Origin: Cyprinus carpio
Taxonomy: Eukaryota; Chordata; Actinopteri; Cypriniformes; Cyprinidae
Assembly: GCF_018340385.1 (NCBI RefSeq)
Contig: NC_056575.1
Coordinates: 31,659,726-31,723,725, forward strand
Length of the DNA stretch: 64,000 nt
Reading direction: 5' to 3'
Part shown: piece by piece, positions 10,161 through 21,855 of the stretch
Layout: each line of letters opens with the position of its first letter
Position numbering within the stretch: the first letter of the stretch is position 1
Notes under the pieces: generated by a model
The model's database searches: none
The model's input: only the letters and a program-made list of their open reading frames with translations
What the model was told of the DNA's origin: nothing
Position numbers and translations under genes: made by a program

Positions 10161-10585
10161 TGTGATGAAATAACAGGAGGATACAAGATGCAAGTAAATA
10201 AAGTTTAATTAATGAAAGTCAGAAGTAAAGACACAGGTCAGGAACAAAAACACTTCAGGTAGTTGAAGCAGGGACGAGATGGCGATCCGGTGGTGGTGTG
10301 GTGAAGAGCGTGTAGAGAAACCCCAGGAACCGTGGAACATCCAGACGACACGAAGAACTGACGAAATCCAGATGGAGAGCTGAGCTGAAGAGGCACGAGG
10401 ACAGGACACACACCGAGGAACAACCACAACGATCTGACAACATGAGAGGGTATTTACTGGGCATATAAAGGAGGTGGAATCAACGACAGCTGGTGACACT
10501 AATCAACACAACAAGTAACCACACCCACACAATTACACTCACGCAGACACCTCAGTGTGAGACAGCCGATTCATGAACCGTGACA
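10161..10585 (-). repeat. 5' LTR of gypsy element
   Basis: 425 bp, TG...CA ends, flanked outside by the target duplication GTTGG (10586-10590). The TATA-like box and presumed R start are placed as in the other LTR. It lacks that LTR's 27-bp internal duplication. Confidence 0.93.
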
Positions 10586-10800
10586 GTTGGGGACACTTCA
10601 TTTACAGCGATATCGTTGACTTGATTGCAAATTATTGCACAGATACTATTTAAACTATACTGAGCTGCATGATGAACTTCTTTAACTGTCATTCTGCATT
10701 ATTGACACACTGTTTTCCTAATTAATGTTGTTCAGTTGCTTTGATGCAATCTTTTTTGTTTAAAGCGCTATATAAATAAAGGTGACTTGACTTGACTTAA
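10586..10800 (+). repeat. LINE-type 3' tail repeat, right part
   Basis: Continuation of the repeat at 3170-3629 after the gypsy insertion. It ends in AAAGCGCTATATAAATAAAG and a short (TGACT)n tail, as is usual for this fish LINE 3' end. Confidence 0.7.
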
Positions 10801-11431
10801 CCTTAAAACATTAAGGTTATTTACAGGTATTACTTCATGTTAACTAATGCAATAATGCTAACTAATTGCGCTGTTAATGTGAATAGATGCATTAATATTT
10901 GTGTGAGTTAACGTTAACAAAGATTAACTAATGCTTGTTTGTGGTGTTGTTCGTGGTTAGTTCGTGTTAACTAATGCATTAATTAATGTTAACTAATACA
11001 ACCTTATTGTAAATTGTTATCGGCTGCACTATGGTCCAAGTGCATATCATTTACATATTATGTCACCAATACAAACCAACCAGCTTTTTAATATCATAGC
11101 CTAATATTATGATATCTAATGGATTACATTCATTGAAATAAATAAATGAATATTCTACTCACCATTAATAAAACACCTAATGCTGTTGGGAGCTGATCAT
11201 TTTGTGAAATTCGGCTTGAAAAGAGTTACAGCACAATGAAGTTGCGATTGTAAGTTGCTGTCTGTAAAACGCGCACGGAAACATGGCTTGACACGCGACA
11301 CTACAGAAAATGTGCGTTCACAAATGTAGCCTATCTTGATCCAAATATGGAAAGCACTTTCGAATTGAATAAACTTCTCTCCAGAGAATGTTTTTCCTTC
11401 AACTGGGCATTTTTACACATTTAGTTTTTTC
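10801..11431 (+). repeat. Repeat block A (copy left of gap)
   Basis: Direct copy of 11699-12320 and of 16325-16970 (shared start ATTAAGGTTATTTACAGG in A and C, and shared TTCGAATTGAATAAACTTCT in all three). No coding content is seen. Block A stops at the gap at the point where block B continues. Confidence 0.8.
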
Positions 11432-11698
11432 NNNNNNNNNNNNNNNNNNNNNNNNNNNNNNNNNNNNNNNNNNNNNNNNNNNNNNNNNNNNNNNNNNNNN
11501 NNNNNNNNNNNNNNNNNNNNNNNNNNNNNNNNNNNNNNNNNNNNNNNNNNNNNNNNNNNNNNNNNNNNNNNNNNNNNNNNNNNNNNNNNNNNNNNNNNNN
11601 NNNNNNNNNNNNNNNNNNNNNNNNNNNNNNNNNNNNNNNNNNNNNNNNNNNNNNNNNNNNNNNNNNNNNNNNNNNNNNNNNNNNNNNNNNNNNNNNNN
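11432..11698. other. Assembly gap (267 N)
   Basis: Run of N between two near-identical direct copies (blocks A and B), so the two contig ends overlap in content. Confidence 0.98.
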
Positions 11699-12989
11699 AT
11701 CTTCATGTTTAACTAATGCAATAATGCTAAACTAATTGCGCTGTTAATGTGGAATAGCTGCATTAATATTTGTGTGAGTTAACGTTAACAAACGATGAAC
11801 TACTGCTTGTGTGTGTTGTTGTTCGTGGTTTCGGGTAGTCGTTAACCTAATGCATTAATTAATGTTAACTAATACAACCTTATTGTAAAATGGTTATCGG
11901 CTGCACTATGGTCCAAGTGCATATCATTTACATATTATGTCACCATACAAACCAACCAGCTTTATAATATCATAGCCTAAATATTATGATAATCTAATGG
12001 ATTAACATTCATTGAAAATAAATAAAGAAATAATTCTACTCACCATTAATCAAAACACCTAATGCTGTTGGGAGCTGATCATTTTGTGAAATTCGGCTTG
12101 AAAGAGTTACAGCACAATGAAGTTGCGATTGTAAGTTGCTTGTCATGTAAAACGCGCACGGAAACATGGCTCTTGACACGCGACACTACAGAAAATGTGC
12201 GTTCACAAATGTAGCCTATCTTGATCCAAATATGGAAAGCCATTTCGAATTGAATAAACTTCTCTCCAGAGATGTTTTTTTTCCTTCACTGGCATTTTAC
12301 ACATTTAGTTTTTCTTTCCTCCCTTAATACAAATTTGTCCAAACTGATGCTCAATTTTACCGAACTAAATGGCTGCTGAAGAATATTTTTAATTAAATTC
12401 TGCCAAATGCTCGCTTGTAAGTGTTCGTTAAATCATAATGTTAATGGACATAAGTAGCCTACAGTACTGCTCATGTCTGAAATAATATATGAAAATTAAA
12501 TTATTTTACTTAACAAAAAATATTATAGCTTATATTTGTTAGTACATTTTTAAATTAATATAAAAAAAAAAAAAACAAAAAAAAAAAAAACTAAATGGAA
12601 TTGTAAATTGAAGGGTTATTTTTTTTACATTGTTTTCAGCCCAGTGGGCCGCATTTGAATTTGTGATGGGCTGCGAGTTGAGAACCACTGATCTAGAGTC
12701 CAGAGATTTGTGCTGCAGTGCTTTAAACACACTACTTTTAAGTAAAGGCTAATTATATCAGTGCGAAGGCAAGGGTAATGACTTTTGCTGGTTTCATTTG
12801 CAGAACGGTCAGTGAGAGATTGCTTTACATAAATTGGGATTCTCCTTTCACTTTCCATTTACTTGAAAATCATTCTATTTATTCAACCCCCAGTGATAAA
12901 AGTTCAATCGTTTGACTGAAGTAATAAAAGGTTTTACTATGACACAATGATAATAAGTTGATAATACTGTTCTGTCTATCCAGCTCTGT
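11699..12989 (+). repeat. Repeat block B, AT-rich part
   Basis: Copy of block A that continues where A breaks off. It also matches 16350-17635 (block C). It includes a hAT-type end, GGTTGAGAACCACTG-like, at about 12670-12692 (and near 17310-17335 in C). No gene seen. Confidence 0.75.
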
Positions 12990-13189
12990 TCCGAGGAAAG
13001 CCAGGCTAGTAATTAAATATTTTAATTCAATTAATACAACAAATTAACGGTAATTCTGAATATTGGCCATAAGCCTGCATTTAGGAAATAATGATTACAG
13101 TAGGTAATATTGGTACAGGAAATGTGCATACTGTGTGCGGTACACACACTATATACGGTATACAGTATATATATACTTCTGCTCTCTCA

Positions 13190-13860
13190 ACTAAGGTTGT
13201 TGAGACCATACTCCACTCCAGAGCTTCCTCCACGAGGTAACTGTACTCCTTGAAGTGGGTTGTTCACTTTATGGTGTGGAAATCGTAAGCTGCTCCCAGT
13301 TAACTGCCCGGTTGGTTCAGTTCTGGAGTTCCTGCAGGAACGATTCTTCACAGGTATGACCCCCTCCACCTTTAGAGTGTTCGTGGTGGCCATAGCTGCT
13401 TTCCACGTCCTTTGGGTAGTCATTCACTGGGCAAGAAACCTGGTGGGTACAGGTTTCGTTCATGTGCTTGAGGCCAGGAGAAAGTATGGTACTGCTCCAG
13501 AACGTTCAGTTGCTTCTGTCTTAACGGTGGCTCACCATGATTCACACTAGACAAGCATTTTTCAGTATGGTGGCGTGGGTACACTTGTTCCCAAATCGTT
13601 TTGACACAGCTCGAGTTCCTGAAAGGGGAACGTCTCAAGGTTACATATGTAACCCTGGCAACCCTGTGAGCAAACTTGCTTCAACTATCAGAACCTAACG
13701 CTGCTTGTTTTCGGATGCGCTTTTAAGATCTCTGATCTCTACGTACGTCACCATGCCCGTGATATTTTTCGTCATTCCATTGGACTGATTTAACATGTGA
13801 TTAAGCACCTTGTGATCGCTGATGGAAGCAACTTCCATACTAGACAACTAGCACCCTGTC
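13190..13860 (+). mobile_element. DIRS-like tyrosine-recombinase fragment and terminus (copy B)
   Basis: The plus-strand frame 13260-13550 contains NCPVGSVLEFLQERF and FRVFVVAIAAFHVL, which I recognise as the N-terminal, arm-binding-like part of fish DIRS1-type tyrosine recombinases. It is followed at about 13610-13660 by GGGGAACGTCTC and GGTTACATATGTAACC, typical of the DIRS terminal region. Catalytic R..HxxR..Y residues are absent, so this is a remnant. A second copy is at 17834-18486. Confidence 0.6.
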
Positions 13861-13869
13861 AGGATGCTC

Positions 13870-15660
13870 TCAAATGGAGCATCAGTGCTGTAGAAGTTTG
13901 TGATGATTTTTGTAAACCTCTTTTAGCTCTGTAAAAAAGTAAAGCCCGCTGATGGGTAGACTTTTACTACTGACGTGACATGTAGGGACCAGGACAGGTC
14001 ATCAGAGAGGTTGCACACCGAGAAACACTTGATGCTCCCTGACACTTTCCACAGCAGTTCCATCAATGTGTAAGTGGGTGTGGCTGTCCAACCTGCCTCC
14101 TCCTAAAGTCCACTCTCATCTCTTTAGTTTTGTTGATGTTGAGACAGAGGTTACAATCATTGCACCACCACTTACATAGTGTTTTTTTACATCATCTCTG
14201 TAGGCCATCTCAACACCTTCATGATAAGGCCCAGAAGAAGAAGGTGGTCATCAGCGAACTTAAAGATGACGTTGGTGCTTTGTCTGGCAATACAGTCCTG
14301 CGTGAACAGAGAGAACAGTAAGGGACTTAGGACACAACCCTGTGGAGCACATGTGCTCAGAAGTCAGCGTGAATATTCTCACCACCTGGGGTCTGGTCGT
14401 CAGAAAATCCATAATGCCAGTTTGCATAGTGGTATGTTCAATCCTAAGTCCTTAAGTTTTATGATAAGTTTGGGTGGGGTGATTTTATTGAACGCAGAAC
14501 TGTAGTTGATGAACAACTTATTTTTCTTATCCAAGTGTGTGAGAGCACTGTGCATTGCAAGACTGATGGCATCATCTGTCGATCTGTTTTGCGGTATGCA
14601 AATTGGAGAGGAACCAAGGTGTCTGTCAAAGATAACATCTGCTCTTCCCTGTTACTTTGCTCAAAAGTCTTCTTAATGGTAGAGGTCAGTGCTACAGGTC
14701 GGTAGTCATTTAGGCAGCTGACAACATGCTTTTTAGGGAAAGAGATAATGATGATCAACTACAGTTCTGCGTTCAATAAAATCACCCCACCCAAACTTAT
14801 CATAAAACTTATCTTAAAGCAGAAGGGGATCACACACATTGTAAGGGAGAGATTAAAAATATATGTAAAAACCTCCACTAGCTGGCTGGCACAGGCTTTA
14901 CGAACACCATCAGGACCTGGTGATTTTCGTGGGTTGACCACCCTGAATGTTCTGTACACTTCAGGTAGAGAGATATTTAAAACACGTTTGTTCTCGTCTG
15001 CTGAAAATTTCACTGCACAGAAGGTATTGCTGTTCTCAAACCTAGCATAGAAATATGTTCAGTTCATCAGATAGAGAGGCAGCTTTTCTGTTCTGATTTG
15101 TCTCTGTAGTCTGTGATTGAGTTGCAGACGATCCACATGCGCTTGATGTCAGATGCTTGATAGTTTGCTACCATCTTATCTCTGTATTATCTCTTTACAA
15201 TCCTGGCGGCCCTCTGAAGTTCATACCTGGACTTCCTTTATGCCGCTGTGTCAATGGAGTTATAGGCTGAAGTGCATGCTTTAAGTTTTTGGTCCTGACA
15301 TCAGCATTTATCCAGGGTTTTTGATTTGGGAATGATCTGATGCTGATTTTTGGAACAATGTTTTCAGTAAACATACTAATGTAATCCGTAACAGAGTCAG
15401 TATAATTCATTAATGTCTGTGACTGCTGGATCACAGAAGATCTGCCAGTCAGTGGTTTGGAAGCAGTTCCTGAAGTGTGAGAAGGGCTTCCTCAGTCCAT
15501 TTGTAGACTGACCCGATAACAGGTATTTCCTGTCATGATCAGCTTCAATGAAAGCAGGACGGGGAGGGGGTTTTAGCTGTCCTTGAGCGCAGTGTAACAG
15601 TGATCAAGCGTCTGCTCAGCTCGGGCAGGAAAAGTTATATGCTGAATGAATTTTGGGTAA
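13870..15660 (-). mobile_element. L2/CR1-like LINE fragment (copy B), decayed
   Basis: The minus strand encodes pieces of a non-LTR reverse transcriptase in several frames: NPRKSPGPDGV (about 14900), FPKKHVVSCLNDYRPVALTS (about 14700), QFAYRKT, and the catalytic FADD at 14247-14258. The order and wording fit the L2/CR1 group of fish LINEs. Frameshifts are frequent. Compared with copy C, an extra inverted segment is inserted at about 14751-14812. Confidence 0.8.
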
Positions 15661-16321
15661 ACACGGAGGTAGAAAGGGGTCAAAGGGGTTGCTGTCGTTC
15701 CAATCCATGTAAAAATTGTTCATAAAGTCCGATTAGAGCGATTTTAAACTATTGAAAAGGATTAGCTGAACATAAGTTTCACAGATACAATACATTAATA
15801 TGTTTAAATTGATTATAAATTAGCTAAGACTGTAACTGGTCATTCAAGCTACTTAAAAAAACACCATGGTACCATGTCCAAAATCAGTAAGAGAACACAA
15901 ACATACTCTCTTTCCCAAACTATAAACACACACTATGATAACTATGTCATAGATACACTTATCTTCTTTCCAGCATCTTATTATGTATTCTTTCTATAAT
16001 AATATGCATAAAGATTACAATATACATTCTAATATAAGTCCAAAAGCTTTTGTTTCTTTATTAAACTTCAAGGCAACAAATATTTGTTTGAATAGTTAGT
16101 TAAAGTAAGTCTGTTTATTTATTTAAGGTAGTTAATGGGTGTGTGTTTTTTATTTTTATTTATTTAGGACCAAGTTTTTTGTTTAACTTGTCCTGCTGAG
16201 GACCCCAAGGTGAAAGCCACTAGAAGAAACGCTGGCTTACCTCTATGGTAAGATGGTGAGTTAGAAATATTCACCCTTAGTGTGTCAACTGCTACGTAAA
16301 CTAATGTAAATAGTGTACAGT
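15661..16321. other. AT-rich spacer between duplicated blocks
   Basis: No gene or recognisable element. The first 200 bases match 21490-21683. The remainder, with T-rich runs around 16080-16180, is not matched elsewhere in the window. Confidence 0.5.
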
Positions 16322-17634
16322 AAGTTAACCTTAAAACATTAAGGTTATTTACAGGTATTACTTCATGTTAACTAATGCATTAATGCTAACTAATTGTGCT
16401 GTTAATGTGAATAGATGCATTCATATTTGTGTGAGTTAATGTTAACAAAGATTAACTAATGCTTGTTTGTGGTGTTGTTCATGGTTAGTTCGTGTTAACT
16501 AATGCATTAATTAATGTTAACTAATACAACCTTATTGTAAATTGTTATCAGCTGCACTATGGTCCAAGTGCATGTCTCACGGGCCGCATTCATATCATTT
16601 ACATATTATGTCACCAATATAAACCAACCAGCTTTATAATATCATAGCCTAAATATTATGATATCTAATGGATTACATTCATTGAAATAAATGAATAATT
16701 CTACTCACCATTAATAAAACACCTAATGCTGTTGGGAGCTGATCAATTTTGTGAAATTCGGCTTGAAAAGAGTTACAGCACAATGAAGTTGGGATTGTAA
16801 GTTGCTGTCTGTGAAACGCGCACGGAAACATGGCTTGACACGCGACACTACAGAAAATGTGCGTTCACAAATGTAGCCTATCTTGATCCAAATATGGAAA
16901 GCACTTTCGAATTGAATAAACTTCTCTCCAGAGATGTTTTTCCTTCACTGGGCATTTTTAACAATTTAGTTTTTCCTCCCTTAATACAAATTTGTCCAAA
17001 CTGATGCTCAATTTTACCGAACTAATGGCTGCTGAAGATATATTTTAATTAAATTCTGCCAAAATGCTTGCTTGTAAGTGTTCGTTTAAATGCATAATGT
17101 TAATACATAAGTAGCCTACAGGTCTGCTCATGTCTGAAAATAATATATGAAAATTAAATTATTTTACTTAACAAAAAATATTATAGCTTATATTTGTTAG
17201 TACATTTTTAAATTAATATAAAAACTAAAATGAATTGTAAAATTGAAGGTTATTTTTTTTACATTGTTTTCAGTACTGTGGGCCGCATTTGAATTTGTGA
17301 TGGGCTGCGGGTTGAGAACCACTGATCTAGAGTCCAGAGATTTGTGCTGCAGTGCTTTAAACACACTGCCCCTGCCTTTGCACTGAGTATATAATTAGCC
17401 TTCACTTTCCCTCACTTAAAAGTAATGACTTTTGCTGGTTTCATTTGCAGAACGGTCAGTGAGAGATTGCTTTACATAAATTGGGATTCTCCTTTCACTT
17501 TCCATTTACTAGAAATCATTCTAGTTATTCAACCCCCAGTGATAAAGTTCACCGTTTGACTGAAGTAATAAAAGGTTTGACCTGATAACAATGATAATAG
17601 GTGATAATACTTTGTTCATGCTATCAGCTCTGCA
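16322..17634 (+). repeat. Repeat block C, AT-rich part
   Basis: Third copy of the A/B sequence, uninterrupted. It carries an extra GGGCCGC-containing insertion near 16577-16590. No coding content seen. Confidence 0.75.
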
Positions 17635-17833
17635 GAGGAAAGCCAGGCTAGTAATTGAAATATTTTAATTCAATTAATACAACAAATTAATGTTAATTCT
17701 GAATTATTGGCCATAAAGCCTGCATTTAGGAAATAATGATTACAGTAGGTAATATTGGTACAGGAAATGTGCATACTGTGTGTGGTACACACACTATATA
17801 CGGTATACAGTATATATACTTCTGCTCTCTCAA

Positions 17834-18486
17834 CTAAGGTTGTTGAGACCATACTCCACTCCAGAGCTTCCTCCACGAGGTAACTGTACTCCTTGAAGTG
17901 GGTTGTTCACTTCATGGTGCGGAAATCATAAGCTGCTCTCAGTTAACTGCCTAGTTGGTTCAGTTCTGGAGTTCCGGTATGTACGATTCTTCACAGGTTT
18001 GACCCCCTCCACCTTTAGAGTGTTTGTGGTGGCCATAGCTGCTTTCCACATCCTTTTGGGTAGTCATTCACTGGGCAAGAAACCTGTTGTTGTAGGTTTG
18101 TTTCATGTTTTTTTGGTGTGGTTGAGTATGGTAGTGGTACAGACGTTCAGTTGCTTCTGTCTTAACGGTGCTCACCATGATTTCACACTAGACAAGCATT
18201 TTTCAGTATGGTGGCGTGGGTACACTTGTTCCCAAATCGTTTTGACACAGCTCGAGTTCCTGAAGGGGAACGTCTCAAGGTTACATATGTAACCCTGGCA
18301 ACCCTGTGAGCAACTTGCTTCAACTATCAGAACCTAACGCTGCTTGTTTCGGATGCGCTTTTAAGATCTCTGATCTCTACGTCACCATGCCCGTGATATT
18401 TCGTTATTCCATTGGACTGATTTAACATGTGATTCAGCACCTTGTGATCGCTGATGGAGCAACTTCCATACTAGACAACTAAGCAC
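17834..18486 (+). mobile_element. DIRS-like tyrosine-recombinase fragment and terminus (copy C)
   Basis: Duplicate of 13190-13860. The plus-strand frame 17903-18292 again gives VGSVLEF and FRVFVVAIAAFH and then diverges by frameshift. The CGTCTC and GGTTACATATGTAACC terminal motif is at about 18269-18295. The copy ends where the hAT element is inserted. Confidence 0.6.
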
Positions 18487-18494
18487 CCTGTCAG

Positions 18495-18885
18495 CAGTGT
18501 TAATTTTGGCAGGCATTTTTGATTTAGTCTTAGTCTTAGTCTTGAGACGAAAATGCTTAATAGTCTTAGTCACATTTTAGTCATTTGAGTCTTTCATAGT
18601 TTTAGTCTAGTTTTAGTCAACGAAAAGTCATTGCATTTTAGTCAACTTTTAGTCACTACTTTTAGTCAATAGTTTTAGCCAAACTGTAGTTACCAAAATT
18701 TATCTTGGTAGCTATTTTATATGTAGTTTTCAAATTAAAATAATCATTAATTGTTCTCTCTTTAGACCAAATCAATTAATCTTATGAGAAATTTGAATCA
18801 AGGACTGAATTTGGAAAATCTTGAATAAATTATGTACAATTTTCATTTTTGGGTGAACTTTCTCTTTAAGTGAAAAAGGAGCAAC

Positions 18886-18935
<50 letters not shown>

Positions 18936-19761
18936 AAGCAACAATAAGACACAAATACAATAGAGATACAAATTAAACTCATTTTTTAGATACTGTAGGG
19001 TTTTACTTAACATGTATACATTTGTTTATCATCTTTTGTTGGTTAACATTAATGACAGATAGGTATTTAATTTGGAATGCTTTCCTTTTAAGACGGAAGG
19101 TATGCATGAAATACTGACACACGTTCAGTTTTCACACCCACCTGTTCACGTTCACTTAATCCATAACCTACTGTATTTACATGAGATACTCTACACGATA
19201 AACATTCGGACTGCTGTGTGTGTATTTGAGTGCTGAGAACTGATCGTGCACTGTACAGTTTATGAGAACTGAGGAATGTGGAGGGTGCGCGCGCGAGAGA
19301 GAGAGCACTTCTATCAGCGTGATTTCGCCTATCCCGCCTTCACTAACTTTAAGTTAATCGACTACGAATTGTGACTCCCGGGAAAAACGGGACGTCTGGT
19401 TATCTTATCCATACCCCTTCGGGTGCTGAGGCCATTGTTTCAGATCGCTAGTTCGCGTTTTATTAGTTTATCCATCCACTGCAGCTGCTGTACTGATATG
19501 CAAACGGCCCTTATCTGATCGCAATCCAATGACGCACATTTTGAAAGACAAAAGCCTATAGAATGCATTTTGAATGTCCGGTAGTCCTCAAATAACATTA
19601 TAGTCCAGTCTCGTCTAGTTAACGAAAACGCGCCATACATTTCATCATAATTTTGTCATCAGTTATTATTTTTAGCTCGTCAACGTCTCGTCTTAGTCAC
19701 AGAAAAAATGTTCGTTAACGAATATTTTTCGTTGTCCTCTTCGTTAACGAAATTAACACTG
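18495..19761. mobile_element. Non-autonomous hAT element
   Basis: 1,267 bp, flanked by an exact 8-bp target duplication CCTGTCAG (18487-18494 and 19762-19769). Terminal inverted repeats are CAGTGTTAATTT and AAATTAACACTG. Subterminal regions are packed with TTTTAGTC/TTAGTC motifs (18525-18690) and their complement near the right end, as expected for hAT transposase binding. A (TA)n tract lies at 18889-18932. No transposase frame. The insertion is absent at the matching site of copy B (about 13860). Confidence 0.92.
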
Positions 19762-21500
19762 CCTGTCAGGATGCTCTCAATGGAGCATCTGTAGAAGTTT
19801 GTGATGATTTTTGTAAACCTCTGTTTAGCTCTGTAAAAAAGTAAAGCCGCTGATGGGTAGACTTTACTACTGACGTGACATGTAGGGACCAGGACAGGTC
19901 ATCAGAGAGGTGCACACCGAGAAACTTGATGCTCCTGACACTTTCCACAGCAGTTCCATCAATGTGTAAGTGGGTGTGGCTGTCCACCTGCCTCCTCCTA
20001 AAGTCCACTCTCATCTCTTTAGTTTTGTTGATGTTGAGACAGAGGTTACAATCATTGCACCACTTACATAGTGTTTTTTACATCATCTCTGTAGGCCATC
20101 TCAACACCTTCATGATAAGGCCCAAGAAGAAGGTGTCATCAGCGAACTTAAAGATGACGTTGGTGCTTTGTCTGGCAATACAGTCGTGCGTGAACAGAGA
20201 GAACAGTAAGGGAATTAGGACACAACCCTGTGGAGCACATGTGCTCAGAGTCAGCGTGAATAATTCTCACCACCTGGGGTCTGGTCGTCAGAAAATCCAC
20301 AATCCAGTTGCATAGTGGTATGTTCAATCCTAAATCCTTAAGTTTTATGATAAGTTTGGGTGGGGTGATTTTATTGAACGCAGAACAGTAATTGATGAAC
20401 AACATTCTCACATAGGTATTTTTCTTATCCAAGTGTGTGAGCGCACTGTGCATTGCAAGACTGATGGCATCATCTGTCGATCTGTTTTGCGGTATGCAAA
20501 TTGGAGAGGAACCGAGGTGTCTGTCAAAGATTACATCTGCTCTTCCCTGTTACTTTGCTCAAAGCTCTTCATAATGGTAGAGGTCAGTGCTACAGGTCGG
20601 TAGACATTTAGGCAGCTGACAACATGCTTTTTAGGGAAAGAGATAATGATGGTCTTAAAGCAGAAGGGGATCACACACATTGTAAGGGAGAGATTAAAAG
20701 TATATGTAAAAACCTCCGCTAGCTGGCTGGCACAGGCTTTAAGAACACCATCAGGACCTGGTGATTTTCGTGGGTTGACCGCCCTGAATATTCTGTACAC
20801 TTCAGGCAGAGAGATATTTAAAACACGTTTGTTCTCGTCTGCTGAAAATTTCACTGCAAACAAGGTATTGCTGTTCTCAAACCTAGCATAGAATATGTTC
20901 AGTTCATCAGATAGAGAGGCAGGCTTTTCTGTTCTATTTGTCTCTGTAGTCTGTGATTGAGTGCAGACTATCCACATGCGCTTGATGTCAGATGCTTGAT
21001 AGTTTGCTACCATCTTATCTCTGTATTATCTCTTTACAATCCTGGCGGCCCTCTGAAGTTCATACCTGGACTTCTTTTTATGCCGCTGTGTCACTGGAGT
21101 TATAGGCTGAAGTGCATGCTTTAAGTTTTGGTCCTGACATCAGCATTTATCCAGGGTTTTTGATTTGGGAATGATCTGATGCAGATTTTTGGAACAATGT
21201 TTTCAGTAAACATACTAATGTAATCCGTAACAGAGTCAGTATATTCATTAATGTCTGTGACTGCTGGATCACAGAAGATCTGCCAGTCAGTGGTTTGGAA
21301 GCAGTCCTGAAGTGTGAGAAGGGTTTATTTATTTCATTTGTAGACTGACCCGATAACAGGTATTTCCTGTCATGATCAGCTTTAATGAAAGCAGGTATCA
21401 GTGGTATCAGTGTAACAGTGAACAAGCGTCTGCTCAGCCCGGGTAGGAAAAGTTATATGCTGAATGAATTTTGGGTAAACATGGAGGTAGAAAGGGGTCA
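19762..21500 (-). mobile_element. L2/CR1-like LINE fragment (copy C), decayed
   Basis: Better preserved twin of 13870-15660. The minus-strand frame 21013-20531 (160 codons) runs from a linker (KMVANYQASDIKRMW-like start) through NPRKSPGPDGVLKACA to VVSCLNVYRPVALTS, RT motifs 1-2. The next frames give NTYVRMLFINYCSAFN (first catalytic aspartate position replaced: INYC where relatives have IDYS) and FADD at 20135-20146. The frame 20014-19766 gives IKFLGVHLSDDLSWS near the end of RT. Frameshifts and the changed residue show it is inactive. Confidence 0.82.
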
Positions 21501-21683
21501 AAGGGGTTGCTGTCATTCCAGTCCATGTAAAAGTTGTTCATAAAGTCCGATTAGAGCGATTTTAACTATTGAAAAGAATAGCTGAACATAAGTTCACAGA
21601 TAAAATACATGAATAATGTTTAAATTGATAATAAATTGCTAAAACAGTAACTTGGTCATTCAAGCTACTTAAAAAACACCAGA

Positions 21684-21855
21684 GGAAAGCCAGACTAGTA
21701 ATTTAAATATTTTAATTCAATTAATACAACAAATTAACGTTAATCCTGAATTATTGGCCATAAAGCCTGCATTTAGGAAATAATGATTACAGTAGGTAAT
21801 ATTGGTACAGGAAATGTGCATACTGGGTGCGGTACACACACTATATACTGTAAGC
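21684..21855 (+). repeat. Partial third unit start (direct repeat)
   Basis: About 170 bp starting GAGGAAAGCCAGACTAG match 17635-17810 and 12990-13165. The stretch between two such copies (17635-21683) therefore looks like one unit of a tandem duplication. Confidence 0.7.

Larger units (their letters stand above)
3630..10585 (-). mobile_element. Ty3/gypsy chromodomain LTR retrotransposon (Tf1/sushi type), disrupted
   Basis: A 6,956-bp element on the minus strand with two LTRs (3630-4081 and 10161-10585). Ends are TG...CA and the 5-bp target duplication is GTTGG (3625-3629 and 10586-10590). Reading the minus strand from 10585, the order is LTR, primer site, gag, CCHC knuckle, protease, RT, RNase H, integrase with chromodomain, polypurine tract, LTR. 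That order and the chromodomain define a chromovirus. The LTRs differ by roughly a dozen substitutions plus small indels in about 425 aligned bases, so the insertion is fairly recent. Pol is broken by several frameshifts and by a 1,786-bp MITE at 6160-7945, so this copy is not autonomous. Confidence 0.95.

Noticed and set aside
10143..10193. Gag start inside the LTR (earlier ATG)
   Set aside because: The upstream part would have to be translated from LTR/primer-site sequence; the ATG at 10142 just after the primer site begins the recognisable gag.
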